Source of the DNA: Arthrobacter crystallopoietes
Lineage (GTDB): Bacteria; Actinomycetota; Actinomycetes; Actinomycetales; Micrococcaceae
Length of the DNA: 64,000 nt
NCBI RefSeq assembly: GCF_002849715.1
Contig: NZ_CP018863.1
Span: forward strand, 1,612,001 to 1,676,000
Reading direction: 5' to 3'
The notes beneath the pieces were generated by a model. That model made no database searches, was not told the origin of the DNA, and saw only the letters and a program-made list of their open reading frames with translations. The translations under genes were made by a program, and so were the position numbers. Within the stretch, counting starts at the first letter, position 1; each line of letters opens with the position of its first letter. Below are positions 47,267-55,781 of this stretch, in pieces.

Positions 47267-48046
47267 ATGTCCAAGCGTATCGACGTCAATGATCTGAACG
47301 TCTATTACGGAAATTTCCGGGCCGTTGAAGGCGTGAACATCAACATTGAAGCTCGGTCCGTCACCGCGTTCATCGGGCCCTCCGGCTGCGGCAAATCCAC
47401 CTTCCTGCGGACCCTGAACCGCATGCACGAGGTGCTGCCGGGCGCCCGGGTCGAGGGCGAAGTCCTCCTGGATGGGGAAAACCTCTACGGGCCCGGCGTC
47501 GACCCGGTCACCGTGCGCAGCCAGATCGGCATGGTCTTCCAGCGCCCGAATCCCTTCCCCACCATGTCCATCCGGGACAACGTCCTGGCCGGCGTGAAGC
47601 TGAACAACAAGCGCATCAGCAAGTCCGATGCGGACGCGTTGGTGGAGAAGTCGCTGACCGGCGCCAATCTGTGGAACGAGGTCAAGGACCGTCTGGACAA
47701 GCCGGGCTCCGGTCTTTCCGGCGGCCAGCAGCAGCGTCTGTGCATCGCCCGCGCCATTGCGGTCTCCCCGCAGGTGATCCTGATGGACGAGCCGTGCTCG
47801 GCCCTGGACCCGATCTCGACGCTTGCCATCGAGGACCTGATCGAGGAACTGAAGACCGAATACACCGTGGTGATCGTGACCCACAATATGCAGCAGGCCG
47901 CCCGCGTCTCGGACAAGACGGCGTTCTTCAACATCGCCGGCACCGGCAAGCCCGGCAAGCTGATCGAATACAACGACACGCCCACCATCTTCAACAACCC
48001 GAGCGAGAAATCCACCGAAGACTACGTCTCCGGCCGCTTCGGCTAA
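47267..48046 (+). CDS. pstB: Phosphate ABC transporter ATPase PstB
   Basis: The 259-residue ABC ATPase has Walker [10 protein letters not shown], the Q-loop [12 protein letters not shown] typical of PstB, the signature LSGGQQQRL and Walker [17 protein letters not shown] 47267 follows AGAAGG; the longer frame from 47201 overlaps pstA. No phoU follows; the terminator with the convergent pit gene closes the operon. Confidence 0.96.
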   Translation: MSKRIDVNDLNVYYGNFRAVEGVNINIEARSVTAFIGPSGCGKSTFLRTLNRMHEVLPGARVEGEVLLDGENLYGPGVDPVTVRSQIGMVFQRPNPFPTMSIRDNVLAGVKLNNKRISKSDADALVEKSLTGANLWNEVKDRLDKPGSGLSGGQQQRLCIARAIAVSPQVILMDEPCSALDPISTLAIEDLIEELKTEYTVVIVTHNMQQAARVSDKTAFFNIAGTGKPGKLIEYNDTPTIFNNPSEKSTEDYVSGRFG

Positions 48047-48086
48047 CCAGCAGCATCCCGGTTCAACCGGGTCTGCACAGCTGCCC

Positions 48087-48128
48087 ACGGCGGCACCCGG
48101 CGGCTACACGCCAGCCGGGTGCCGCCGT
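48087..48128. terminator. Bidirectional terminator between pstB and pit
   Basis: A perfect 15 bp stem (48087-48101 with 48114-48128) and a 12-base loop lies between facing stops of the two phosphate uptake systems. Confidence 0.8.
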
Positions 48129-48144
48129 CGTGCTTTGGCAGGAG

Positions 48145-49155
48145 TTACAGCAGTGGGTCCAGCGCGAGGTAGAAGACCGCGCCCATGGTTGCCGTCGCGA
48201 CGGCGGTCAGGACCCAGGTGAGGAAAACGCGGTTGGCCACCCGCCAGCGGACGGCGTCGAAGCGCTGGTTGGCGCCGGCGCCCAGGATGGACGAGGTCAT
48301 GGTGTGCGTGCTGGAAAGCGGAATGTGCAGGGCCATTCCGCCGAAAAACAGCATCGCCGAACTCACGCCCTGCGCCACGGCGCCACGCAGCGGATCCATC
48401 CGCACCAGCCGGTAGCCCAGCGTGTGCGAGAGGCGCCAGCCGCCGAACAGGCTGCCGGCGGCCAGCAGGGTCGCCGCGAACAGCTGCACCCACAGCGGCA
48501 TCCGGTCTCCGGTATCCAGCCCCGCAGCGACCAGCGCCAGCAGCAGCACGGCCATGGTCCGCTGTCCGTCCTGGAGCCCGTGCCCCAAGGCAAACGCCCC
48601 CGCGAGGATGGATTGGAGCATGCGGTTGTTCTCGTTGGCCCGTTTCGGCGCCGTGTAGCGCGAAATCCAGGTCAGGGGAAACACCACAGCATAGGAAATG
48701 GCGAAGGCGATGACGGGGGAGAGCAGTAGCGGCAGGACTATCTGCGTGCCGATGAAGTTCTCCCCGGCGATGATGTTGTGGCCGCCGAGGAAGGCGGAGG
48801 CCGCGCCGGAGCCCACCAGACCGCCTACCAGCGCGTGTGTGGACGAGGAAGGCATCCGCCGCCACCAGGTGTAGACTCCCCAGCCGCAGGCGCTCAGCAG
48901 GCCCGCTATGAGGATGCCCAGGCCCTCAGGCCCTTCCGGCAGGCCGATCCAGGCCTCGCTGACCAGCAGGGCCAGGCCGGTGGAGATCATGGCGCCGGCA
49001 AAGTTGAAAAAAGCCACGAGAACGACGGCGATGCTCGGCGTGAGTGCGCGGGTGCGGACAGCGGTGGCGACGGCATTGGAGACGTCATGGAAACCGTTGA
49101 TGAAGGCGAAGGACCCGGCGAAGACGACGACAGCTGCGAAAAGGAACAGCTCCAC
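48145..49155 (-). CDS. pit: Low-affinity inorganic phosphate transporter, PiT family
   Basis: The 336-residue membrane protein has the PHO-4/PiT duplicated signature: INGFHDVSNAVATAV near the N-terminus and GHGLQDGQRTM in the second half (GxxD motif). It imports phosphate, often as a metal-phosphate complex, driven by proton or sodium. The start is GTG 49155 directly after the TAG of the DUF47 gene (no gap), so the two are co-translated. It faces pstB. Confidence 0.9.
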   Translation of the reverse strand: MELFLFAAVVVFAGSFAFINGFHDVSNAVATAVRTRALTPSIAVVLVAFFNFAGAMISTGLALLVSEAWIGLPEGPEGLGILIAGLLSACGWGVYTWWRRMPSSSTHALVGGLVGSGAASAFLGGHNIIAGENFIGTQIVLPLLLSPVIAFAISYAVVFPLTWISRYTAPKRANENNRMLQSILAGAFALGHGLQDGQRTMAVLLLALVAAGLDTGDRMPLWVQLFAATLLAAGSLFGGWRLSHTLGYRLVRMDPLRGAVAQGVSSAMLFFGGMALHIPLSSTHTMTSSILGAGANQRFDAVRWRVANRVFLTWVLTAVATATMGAVFYLALDPLL

Positions 49156-49773
49156 CTACGATTCCTTGATCAGGATCTGGCCCACGTGGTTCGAAACGCG
49201 CCGCAAGTCCTTGGTGACTTCCACGAGTTGGTTGGCGACGTCCCGGTGGCGCAGGTAGTTGGGGGTCTTCAGCTCCTTCTGCGCCTCCGCGGTCCAGTTC
49301 CGGTGGGTCCGCTCCGCGCGCTTGGCCAGCCGCAGCATTTCCACGTAGTACTCATCCAGGTCCAGCAGGGAACTCAGCCGCCCCATCGCGTCCCGGGTCA
49401 GCTCCGACATGCGGGCGATGACCTCCAGTTGCTCCGACGCCCTGGTGGAAAGCCGTTTGACCCGGTTCAGGGCGATCAGCTCGGCGGCGCCGTCGAGTTT
49501 TTCGTAGGCCTCCACGATGTACCGGGAGATCTGGAACAGGTCCTCGCGGGGCAGCGGGGTGATGAAGCTGGTGCGCACGTGTGTCATCAGCGCGAAGTGA
49601 AGTTCGAAAACCTTGGCGTCATGCTGGTGCAGCTCTTCGGCCAGCCGATCGTAGTCATCTGCCGACGCGCCGAGGATTTCGGAAAGCGTGGTGACGCCGT
49701 GGGGGATTTGACCCGCCATCTCGGTCAGCAGATCCAGGCTCTTGTTCTCCTGGGGGAAAAGGCTTAGCTTCAC
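49156..49773 (-). CDS. DUF47 (PhoU-like) accessory protein of Pit
   Basis: This 205-residue, mostly helical protein of the DUF47 family is related to PhoU and commonly paired with PiT transporters. Regions include LREDLFQIS-like LPREDLFQISRYIVEAYEKLDGAAELI and an N-terminal LFPQENKSLDLL. It probably regulates Pit, but direct function is unproven. The start is GTG 49773; a PHO-like unit lies 75 bases upstream on the same strand. It is the first gene of the DUF47-pit operon. Confidence 0.86.
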   Translation of the reverse strand: MKLSLFPQENKSLDLLTEMAGQIPHGVTTLSEILGASADDYDRLAEELHQHDAKVFELHFALMTHVRTSFITPLPREDLFQISRYIVEAYEKLDGAAELIALNRVKRLSTRASEQLEVIARMSELTRDAMGRLSSLLDLDEYYVEMLRLAKRAERTHRNWTAEAQKELKTPNYLRHRDVANQLVEVTKDLRRVSNHVGQILIKES

Positions 49774-49847
49774 TGTTTCACCGAAGGTCTCTAGCTGTGG
49801 AAGAAAACTGCGGAGCTGAGGGCGTCCGCAAGGCTAAGAGTATCGCC

Positions 49848-49858
49848 TGAAAGTGAAC
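49848..49858 (-). promoter_or_regulatory. Single PHO-like unit before DUF47-pit
   Basis: Minus-strand GTTCACTTTCA shares ten consecutive bases with the first pstS unit and lies 75 bases before the DUF47 start. Only one unit is seen, so binding would be weaker or needs a degenerate neighbour. Confidence 0.4.
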
Positions 49859-50052
49859 AAAAATAATGGTGCCGAACTGGGAGCGCCTCTCGGCGGATGG
49901 CCGCTCGAAGCGGCTAAAAGTTGGAGCCCGGGGCTGCCACAGTTCGACACCACCTTCAGTTTTCTACGCCTGAGCAGCGATGTCAACCACCGCGGAATAA
50001 CGGGGAAAAAACGCTAAATCTGCTGGAAAATCAGGCCGGACAGGGCTAACAT

Positions 50053-50079
50053 GCCCCGCGTTCAACGGCCTTGCGGGGC
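50053..50079 (-). terminator. Hairpin after the 50115 gene
   Basis: GCCCCGC (50053-50059) pairs with GCGGGGC (50073-50079), 7 bp with a 13-base loop, downstream of the minus-strand stop at 50115. No T-tract follows. Confidence 0.4.
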
Positions 50080-50114
50080 CGATGCTGCGGGGCTGTGAGG
50101 GGCTCTCTGGAGAC

Positions 50115-50762
50115 CTAGTCCAGCTCGCCGCGGCGCCAGGCAACCGCCGCCGCTTCAAGGTCCTCCGCCGTCTTGATCAGGCGGTGGGAGCTCTGTGTGA
50201 GTTTTGCCGCATGGTTCTCATTGGCGGGTTCGGCGGCGTCCGCATGGTGCGTCTGGCCGAGGGCGACAACCCGGCAGAACGCAGCCGAGCGGTCCAGCGC
50301 GACGTCGAAATCGCCGTCGAACGCTCCGGACAGAATAGTGTCCGCCATCCTGGTGACTTCGTCCGCCCCGGGAGGCTCGGCGACGCCGGCCACTACCTTG
50401 GATACTTCGGCGACGTCCTTGCCGGCCTTGAAGAAGGCGGACATGCGCTCGGGGTTTTGCTGGGTGGCAGTGCGCAGGGCATAGAGCCGCCAGAGCGCCC
50501 CGGGCAGCGACCGTGCGGGGCTCTCGGCCCACATCTCCGCGATGGCTTCGAGGCCCTGCTGGTCCGCCAGCTTGACCAGCCGCTTAGTGATCTCGGGGTC
50601 ATCCGATTCCCGGCCATGGTGGACCAGTGCCTGTGCTGCCAGGTGGGCCGCTTCGGAAACCCGTGCCGGGTCCGCCCCGCCGGTGAATCCTTCGAAGTCC
50701 AACGGAGCAAATGGCTTTGGCTTATGCGGCCGCGGTGCGTCGATTCCGTTGTTTCCGTCCAT
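50115..50762 (-). CDS. Conserved hypothetical helical protein
   Basis: The 215-residue, soluble, Ala-rich helical protein has no recognised domain. It begins MDGNNGIDAPRPHKPKPFAP (a Pro-rich, likely disordered start), and SHLAAQALVHH-type and KLADQQGLEAIAEMWAESPAR regions follow. Similar actinobacterial proteins exist without assigned function. TATCGT stands 6 bases before the ATG, so it is probably leaderless. It is divergent from tRNA-Lys. Confidence 0.7.
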   Translation of the reverse strand: MDGNNGIDAPRPHKPKPFAPLDFEGFTGGADPARVSEAAHLAAQALVHHGRESDDPEITKRLVKLADQQGLEAIAEMWAESPARSLPGALWRLYALRTATQQNPERMSAFFKAGKDVAEVSKVVAGVAEPPGADEVTRMADTILSGAFDGDFDVALDRSAAFCRVVALGQTHHADAAEPANENHAAKLTQSSHRLIKTAEDLEAAAVAWRRGELD

Positions 50763-50768
50763 GCCATG

Positions 50769-50774
50769 ACGATA
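50769..50774 (-). promoter_or_regulatory. -10 box of a leaderless promoter
   Basis: Minus-strand TATCGT with six bases to ATG 50762, the same geometry as at radA, the FUSC gene and argA. Confidence 0.5.
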
Positions 50775-50887
50775 CTCCTACGGCTCATATCGGTCGAGGA
50801 CCGGCGATTCATCTGTAGGGGCGTGCGTGCGATAAAGTAAGTAGCGGTCGATTTGGTCCGGGTCTTGTATCCGGCCGGATGGCTGGC

Positions 50888-50960
50888 GGGCCTTTAGCTC
50901 AGTTGGTAGAGCATCGGACTTTTAATCCGCGGGTCGCGGGTTCGATCCCCGCAGGGCCCA
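50888..50960 (+). tRNA. tRNA-Lys (anticodon TTT)
   Basis: The 73-base cloverleaf has a 7 bp acceptor (GGGCCTT with AGGGCCC), a D-stem GCTC/GAGC, an anticodon loop CTTTTAA with anticodon TTT at 50921-50923, and a T-arm GCGGG TTCGATC CCCGC. The first anticodon-stem pair is mismatched. The 3' end is not encoded as CCA (ACCGC follows the stem), so CCA is added enzymatically. It lies between the 50115 gene and ectA. Confidence 0.97.
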
Positions 50961-50967
50961 CCGCTGC

Positions 50968-51005
50968 AGTACCCCTGCCGGACGATTTGTCTTGGCAGGG
51001 GTACT
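50968..51005 (+). terminator. Terminator of tRNA-Lys
   Basis: AGTACCCCTGCC and GGCAGGGGTACT pair perfectly over 12 bases with a 14-base loop, 7 bases after the tRNA. Confidence 0.75.
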
Positions 51006-51099
51006 GGCGTTTAACCGAAGCCTCCGGGGTGCCTGAAACGGGGCTTTCGCATGCCTGGCGCTTCCCGGCAACCGGCCTTTTGCTCCGACATGTAGACTT

Positions 51100-51141
51100 T
51101 GTCACACCCCAAATGTCACAGAATGGTAACGATAATTATCG
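51100..51141 (+). promoter_or_regulatory. Repeats and palindrome upstream of ectA
   Basis: In the 294 bases between the tRNA terminator and ectA, TGTCACA occurs twice (51100-51106, 51114-51120; 14-base period), followed by the perfect 12-base palindrome CGATAATTATCG (51130-51141). Such motifs could be operators for ectoine control. No GlnR-type box (GTnAC-n6-GaAAC) was recognised. The remaining bases up to ectA show no gene. Confidence 0.4.
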
Positions 51142-51286
51142 CGGTGATCTCCGCCGTCGTCATTTCGCCGATTGCCAATCAAAATAAGGCCAAACCCGGA
51201 ATGCGCCGAAGCGGCTGCGGAGAGCCCTGAGCGCCCAAAACGTGTCAAATCCGCCCATCCCGGGTTGATTATCATTCAGATCTCGT

Positions 51287-51292
51287 TACGGT
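51287..51292 (+). promoter_or_regulatory. -10 box before ectA
   Basis: TACGGT lies 7 bases before the ectA ATG with no Shine-Dalgarno, so the ect mRNA may be leaderless or have a one-base leader. Confidence 0.4.
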
Positions 51293-51299
51293 CGAATAG

Positions 51300-51809
51300 A
51301 TGGTTCAAGAACTCGCAGAAACCCAGACACGTCCGAGGCTAGAAGCAAAATTCCGTAAACCAACCCTGAATGACGGCGCTGCATTGTGGCGCATGGCGAA
51401 GGACTCCCAGGTCCTTGATTTGAATTCGTCCTATTCCTATTTGCTGTGGTGCCGCGACTTTGCGGAGACGTCAGTCGTCGCCACCATTGATGATGAACCG
51501 GCCGGTTTTGTTACCGGCTACGTACGCCCCGATGAGCCCGGCACCTTGATGGTGTGGCAGGTTGCGGTGAACTCAGCGTTCCGAGGTCAGAAACTCGCCG
51601 CCACCATGCTCGACGAGCTGGCCGCACGGCTGGATTCCGACTTCGTCGAAACGACGATCACCGACGACAACGCTGCATCAATGCGGCTGTTCTCCAGCTT
51701 TGCCGAGCGCCGGAATGTTCCGCTGGAGCGCGACCCCCTGTTTACCCGGAGCATGTACCCCGACGGCCATGACACGGAATTCCTATTCCGGATCGGCCCG
51801 CTGAACTAG
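51300..51809 (+). CDS. ectA: L-2,4-diaminobutyrate acetyltransferase EctA
   Basis: The 169-residue GNAT enzyme acetylates diaminobutyrate in ectoine synthesis. Family hallmarks: VLDLNSSYSYLLWCRDFAET and MVWQVAVNSAFRGQKLAATML (acetyl-CoA loop RGQKLA), then TTITDDNAASMRLFSSFA. Unlike compact ectABC operons, 133 bases separate it from ectB. That gap holds a small hairpin (ACCTC/GAGGT at 51893-51906) and no obvious terminator. Confidence 0.95.
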   Translation: MVQELAETQTRPRLEAKFRKPTLNDGAALWRMAKDSQVLDLNSSYSYLLWCRDFAETSVVATIDDEPAGFVTGYVRPDEPGTLMVWQVAVNSAFRGQKLAATMLDELAARLDSDFVETTITDDNAASMRLFSSFAERRNVPLERDPLFTRSMYPDGHDTEFLFRIGPLN

Positions 51810-51942
51810 GTATTTATTGCCTGCTTGTCCTGCTATTTCTCCGCAGTTTTGCTCCAGCACTAATTTTGTTAACCCGCGGCTGCATTTCGCATACCTCCCA
51901 AGAGGTCGCAGCGGCCGCACCACATGAAGGAAGTTCTTTCTC

Positions 51943-53214
51943 ATGACAGATATTTTTGAAACGCTTGAATCAGAGGTCCGTGGATATTGCCGCAGCTGGC
52001 CCGCCGTTTTCGAACGCTCGCAGGGCAGCACCATGTACGCCGAAGACGGGAAGGAATACCTTGACTTCTTCTCCGGCGCCGGCGCGCTGAACTACGGCCA
52101 CAACAACCCGCTGCTGCTCGAGCCGCTGCTGGACTACCTGCGCAGCGGTGCCGTGGTGCACTCGCTGGACATGAAGACCCCGGCCAAGCGCCGTTTCCTG
52201 GAAACCTTCCAGGAGGTCATCCTCAAGCCGCGCGGCATGGACCACAAGGTCATGTTCCCCGGTCCCACGGGCACCAACTCGGTTGAGGCCGCCCTGAAGC
52301 TGGCCCGTAAGGTGACCGGCCGCCAGCACATCCTCAGCTTCACGAACGCGTTCCACGGCATGACGCTGGGTTCGCTGTCTGTCACGGGCAACTCGATGAA
52401 GCGCAAGGGCGCCGGCATCCCGCTGACCAACAGCTCCAAGATTCCCTACGACGATTACTTCGACGGCGAGACCGCGGACTTCCTGTGGCTGGAGCGCGTG
52501 CTCGAAGACAGCGGTTCCGGTGTGGATAAGCCTGCCGCCGTCATCGTGGAGACCGTCCAGGGCGAAGGTGGCCTCAACGCCGCGCGCCTGACCTGGCTCA
52601 AGGGCCTGTCCGACCTGTGCAAGAAGCACGACATCCTGCTGATCGTCGACGACGTCCAGGCCGGCTGCGGCCGCACCGGCACGTTCTTCAGCTTCGAGGA
52701 CGCCGGCTTCACCCCGGACATCATCTGCCTGTCCAAGTCCATCTCCGGCTTCGGCCTGCCGATGGCCCTGACCTTGTTCCGTCCGGAACTCGACGTCTGG
52801 GAGCCGGGCGAGCACAACGGAACGTTCCGCGGCCACAATCCGGCCTTCGTGACCGGCACCGCTGCGCTGAACACGTACTGGCGCGACGACGCCTTCCAGC
52901 AGCAGGTCGCTGCCCGCATCGCCCAGCTGCACGACGGCCTGGAGCGCCTCGCCGCTACGGTTGAGGGCGCCAGCGTCCGCGGCCGCGGCCTGCTGGCAGG
53001 TGTGTTCTTCCCGGACACCGAAACCGCCGGCAAGATCGCAGCCGCTGCCTACGAGCAGGGCCTGCTGGTGGAAACCTCCGGCCCCGAGAGCGAAGTTGTC
53101 AAGCTCATGCCGGCGCTGACCATCACCGCCGAGGAGCTGGAGCGCGGCCTGGGGATTCTGATCGAGGCTGCCAGCACCGTCACCGGTGCACGCGAACTGG
53201 TCGGCGCGCTCTAA
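51943..53214 (+). CDS. ectB: Diaminobutyrate-2-oxoglutarate transaminase EctB
   Basis: The 423-residue class III PLP-dependent aminotransferase makes diaminobutyrate from aspartate semialdehyde and glutamate. PLP Lys265 lies in [15 protein letters not shown]; other motifs are [20 protein letters not shown] and [19 protein letters not shown]. It begins [20 protein letters not shown], the typical EctB start. AAGGAAG precedes ATG 51943. It is followed by ectC after 46 bases. Confidence 0.96.
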   Translation: MTDIFETLESEVRGYCRSWPAVFERSQGSTMYAEDGKEYLDFFSGAGALNYGHNNPLLLEPLLDYLRSGAVVHSLDMKTPAKRRFLETFQEVILKPRGMDHKVMFPGPTGTNSVEAALKLARKVTGRQHILSFTNAFHGMTLGSLSVTGNSMKRKGAGIPLTNSSKIPYDDYFDGETADFLWLERVLEDSGSGVDKPAAVIVETVQGEGGLNAARLTWLKGLSDLCKKHDILLIVDDVQAGCGRTGTFFSFEDAGFTPDIICLSKSISGFGLPMALTLFRPELDVWEPGEHNGTFRGHNPAFVTGTAALNTYWRDDAFQQQVAARIAQLHDGLERLAATVEGASVRGRGLLAGVFFPDTETAGKIAAAAYEQGLLVETSGPESEVVKLMPALTITAEELERGLGILIEAASTVTGARELVGAL

Positions 53215-53260
53215 CCAGCGCCGCTGCCCGAAGATTTACCCCAAGACTTAAGGAGCATCC

Positions 53261-53659
53261 ATGCTTGTTGTGAACCTGAACGACCTGAACGACACCGACC
53301 GCGACGTAAAGTCCGAAACCTGGCGCAGCCGCCGCATGGTGCTGGCCAAGGAAGGCGTGGGCTTCTCGTTCCACGACACCGTGATTTACGCCGGTACGAC
53401 GTCGACGTTTCACTACGCGAACCACATCGAGGCCGTCTACTGCGTGCAGGGTGAAGGCACGCTGACCAACGAGGTCACCGGTGAAGTCCACGACCTGCGG
53501 GACGGCACCATGTACCTGCTGGACGGCAACGAGAAGCACACCGTGCGCGCCACCACCGAGCTGCGCATGGCCTGCGTGTTCAACCCGCCGGTCACCGGAC
53601 GCGAAGTCCACGACGAAAACGGCGTCTACCCGCTGGTGGTTGAAGAACCAGCCCACTAA
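53261..53659 (+). CDS. ectC: Ectoine synthase EctC
   Basis: The 132-residue cupin dehydratase closes the tetrahydropyrimidine ring of ectoine. Signature segments: [34 protein letters not shown] (here [20 protein letters not shown]) and [19 protein letters not shown] precedes ATG 53261. A leaky-looking hairpin lies after it, before ectD. Confidence 0.96.
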   Translation: MLVVNLNDLNDTDRDVKSETWRSRRMVLAKEGVGFSFHDTVIYAGTTSTFHYANHIEAVYCVQGEGTLTNEVTGEVHDLRDGTMYLLDGNEKHTVRATTELRMACVFNPPVTGREVHDENGVYPLVVEEPAH

Positions 53660-53687
53660 GACCCCCGGTCAGGTAAAAAGTCCGATC

Positions 53688-53711
53688 AGCCCAAAGCTGG
53701 CCGGGCTTTTT
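53688..53711 (+). terminator. Weak terminator-like element between ectC and ectD
   Basis: AGCCC (53688-53692) pairs with GGGCT (53703-53707), followed by a run of T. The short stem suggests partial termination that could lower ectD expression. Confidence 0.4.
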
Positions 53712-53750
53712 CCTTATCGGTAGCAAAAAAGGAAAACGAGGAGGATAGGA

Positions 53751-54650
53751 ATGACTGCAACAGCAGAACCACGCATTGATGTTTATCCGACACGTGTGGC
53801 AGGAAAGCCCAGCGTCCAGGCCCGTGAAGACAAGGTTGTCTGGGGAACTGCGGCCGAGGGACCCATGGATGAGGCCACGCTCGCCGGTTACGAGGCAAAG
53901 GGCTACCTCACCATCGAGCAGCTCATCACGCCGGAGGAACTCGAGACCTTCCGGGCGGAACTGAAGCGGCTTTCCGAAGATCCGGTGGTCCGCGCGGACG
54001 AGCGCACCATCGTGGAGGCCAAGTCGCAGGAAGTCCGCTCGATCTTCGAGGTGCACAAGACCAGCGAGGTCTTCAAGCGGATCGCCAACGACCCGCGGGT
54101 GGTCGGCCGGGCCAAGCAGCTGCTCGGCTCCGACGTGTACATCCACCAGTCCCGTGTGAACTTCAAGCCCGGCTTCGAGGGCAAGGATTTCATGTGGCAC
54201 TCCGACTTCGAGACCTGGCACGCCGAGGACGGCATGCCGCGGATGCGTGCCGTGAGCATCTCGATTTCACTGACGGACAACTACTCCTTCAACGGGCCGC
54301 TGATGATCATGCCCGGCTCCCACAAGGAGTACATCTCCTGCGACGGCAACACGCCGGAGGATAACTACAAGAAGTCCCTGGTGATGCAGGGCGCGGGCGT
54401 CCCGGACAAGGCCATTCTGACCGAGTTCGCAGACCGCTTCGGCATCGACGTACTCGAAGGCAAGGCCGGCGGCGCGATCATGTTCGACTGCAACTGCATG
54501 CACGCCTCGAACGGAAACGTCACGCCGTTCTCGCGCTCCAACGTGTTCATCGTCTTCAATAGCGTGGAGAACACCTGCGAAGAACCGTACTCCGCCGGCG
54601 CACCGCGTCCGGAATTCGTCGGTGCAACGGACTTCACGCCGGCAGGCTGA
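53751..54650 (+). CDS. ectD: Ectoine 5-hydroxylase EctD
   Basis: The 299-residue iron(II)/2-oxoglutarate dioxygenase turns ectoine into 5-hydroxyectoine. The HxD...H triad is visible: His150 and Asp152 in FMWHSDFETWH, and His251 in CMHASNGNVTPFSRSN. The EctD signature around FMWHSDFETWHAEDGMPRMR is intact. ATG 53751 follows GAGGA. It lies 91 bases past ectC, on the same strand; a strong terminator closes the cluster. Confidence 0.96.
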   Translation: MTATAEPRIDVYPTRVAGKPSVQAREDKVVWGTAAEGPMDEATLAGYEAKGYLTIEQLITPEELETFRAELKRLSEDPVVRADERTIVEAKSQEVRSIFEVHKTSEVFKRIANDPRVVGRAKQLLGSDVYIHQSRVNFKPGFEGKDFMWHSDFETWHAEDGMPRMRAVSISISLTDNYSFNGPLMIMPGSHKEYISCDGNTPEDNYKKSLVMQGAGVPDKAILTEFADRFGIDVLEGKAGGAIMFDCNCMHASNGNVTPFSRSNVFIVFNSVENTCEEPYSAGAPRPEFVGATDFTPAG

Positions 54651-54669
54651 TAGTCCATAGCCCGTCACC

Positions 54670-54710
54670 AACAGCTGCGGCCCGCCTGGCAAAGGCGGGC
54701 CGCAGCTGTT
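54670..54710. terminator. Strong bidirectional terminator between ectD and the LysR gene
   Basis: A perfect 17 bp stem (54670-54686 with 54694-54710) and a 7-base loop are followed by a T run. It lies between ectD and the convergent LysR gene. Confidence 0.85.
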
Positions 54711-54747
54711 TAAAACCTGGATCTGGCGCGGAATGGTCCCGTCCCTG

Positions 54748-55653
54748 TCAGGTGCCCGCGACCTGTTCGGCGGTCTGCTCAAGCACCCGGCGGAATGCCA
54801 GGATGGCCGGGCGGTGCGCACTGGCGTGGCGGACGGAGGTGAAGACCGTGCGCCGCGGCTGGCCGGGAAGTTCCAGCAGCTCGCAGCTGGTGCTCCGGCC
54901 GGTCCAGACCAGGTCGGGCATGAAGGCCACGGCGTTGCCGGATTCGATCAGGCGGATCTGGGCCTGCAGGTCCGCCGTCTCGTAGCGCACGTCCGGCTCG
55001 AAGCCGGCGGTACGGCAGGCCTGTTCCGCCCAGTGCCGTGAGGCTGCGCCGCGAGGCTCCATCACCCACGGCAGGTTCCGGGCATCGTCCACCGAGGAAA
55101 CGGGGCGGCGGCTGCTCTCCTTCGGCGGGGCGGCCAGCCGGATGGCATCCGTGGTGAGGCGGGTGCGGTCCAATTCCGGGTGGTGCGGGGCCGCATGCCC
55201 GGGGTATTGCTCCGCGACCACCAGGTCGAAGTCCCGGGCCCAGGTTTCATACAGTGCGGTTTCCGGTTCCCGCTGCACCATCTCGATCCGCACCTCCGGA
55301 TAACCGGCGTGCATGGCGCTCAGGGCATCGGGCATCAGCGCCAGCGCCGCGGACTGGAACACGGCCACGCGGACGGTGCCGGTCACGGTGGTCAGCGACG
55401 CGGCCAGATCCGTCTCGGCCCGCTCCAGCGTCTGGAGCAGCTCGGCGGTATGGGCCACGAGGACTTCGGCCTGCGGGGTCAGCTGTACCTTGCGCCCGGT
55501 CTTGCGCAGCAGCTCCACCCCGGCCTCCTTCTCCAGCAGCGCGAGCTGCTGGGACACCGAAGACGGGCTGAAGTTCAGTGCCGCGGCGACTTCGGCCAGG
55601 GTGCCGCGGATCTTCAGTTCGCGTAAGAGGCGCAACCGGCGCACATCTAGCAT
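54748..55653 (-). CDS. LysR-family transcriptional regulator
   Basis: The 301-residue regulator has an N-terminal winged HTH (LDVRRLRLLRELKIRGTLAE, AALNFSPSSVSQQLALLEKE) and a periplasmic-binding-like effector domain (about 90-295). ATG 55653 follows AGGAG; the extended frame to 55812 overlaps putA and is rejected. It is divergent from putA across 128 bases that contain an inverted repeat, so it probably controls putA (ligand such as proline is inferred). Confidence 0.88.
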   Translation of the reverse strand: MLDVRRLRLLRELKIRGTLAEVAAALNFSPSSVSQQLALLEKEAGVELLRKTGRKVQLTPQAEVLVAHTAELLQTLERAETDLAASLTTVTGTVRVAVFQSAALALMPDALSAMHAGYPEVRIEMVQREPETALYETWARDFDLVVAEQYPGHAAPHHPELDRTRLTTDAIRLAAPPKESSRRPVSSVDDARNLPWVMEPRGAASRHWAEQACRTAGFEPDVRYETADLQAQIRLIESGNAVAFMPDLVWTGRSTSCELLELPGQPRRTVFTSVRHASAHRPAILAFRRVLEQTAEQVAGT

Positions 55654-55662
55654 AAGGCTCCT

Positions 55663-55688
55663 ATTATTCGTATTAACCAACGGATAAT
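55663..55688. promoter_or_regulatory. Inverted-repeat LysR operator between LysR gene and putA
   Basis: ATTATTCG (55663-55670) and CGGATAAT (55681-55688) are near-complementary arms (one mismatch) with a 10-base spacer, in the T-N11-A style of LysR binding sites. It lies 9 bases before the LysR start. Confidence 0.5.
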
Positions 55689-55781
55689 GATCGGAAAACA
55701 TCACTTTATCTAATCGAACGGCGGACGCATACTGGGGGAAGAAGGTACTAACTGCCCCGTTCGACAAGGAGCCGAAACGCC

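Larger units (their letters stand above)
49774..50114. other. Non-coding 341-base gap
   Basis: No gene is visible. The gap carries a PHO-like unit for the minus-strand DUF47 gene and a hairpin ending the minus-strand gene at 50115. The rest (for example the A-rich GGGGAAAAAACGC stretch near 50003) shows nothing I can name. Confidence 0.5.
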
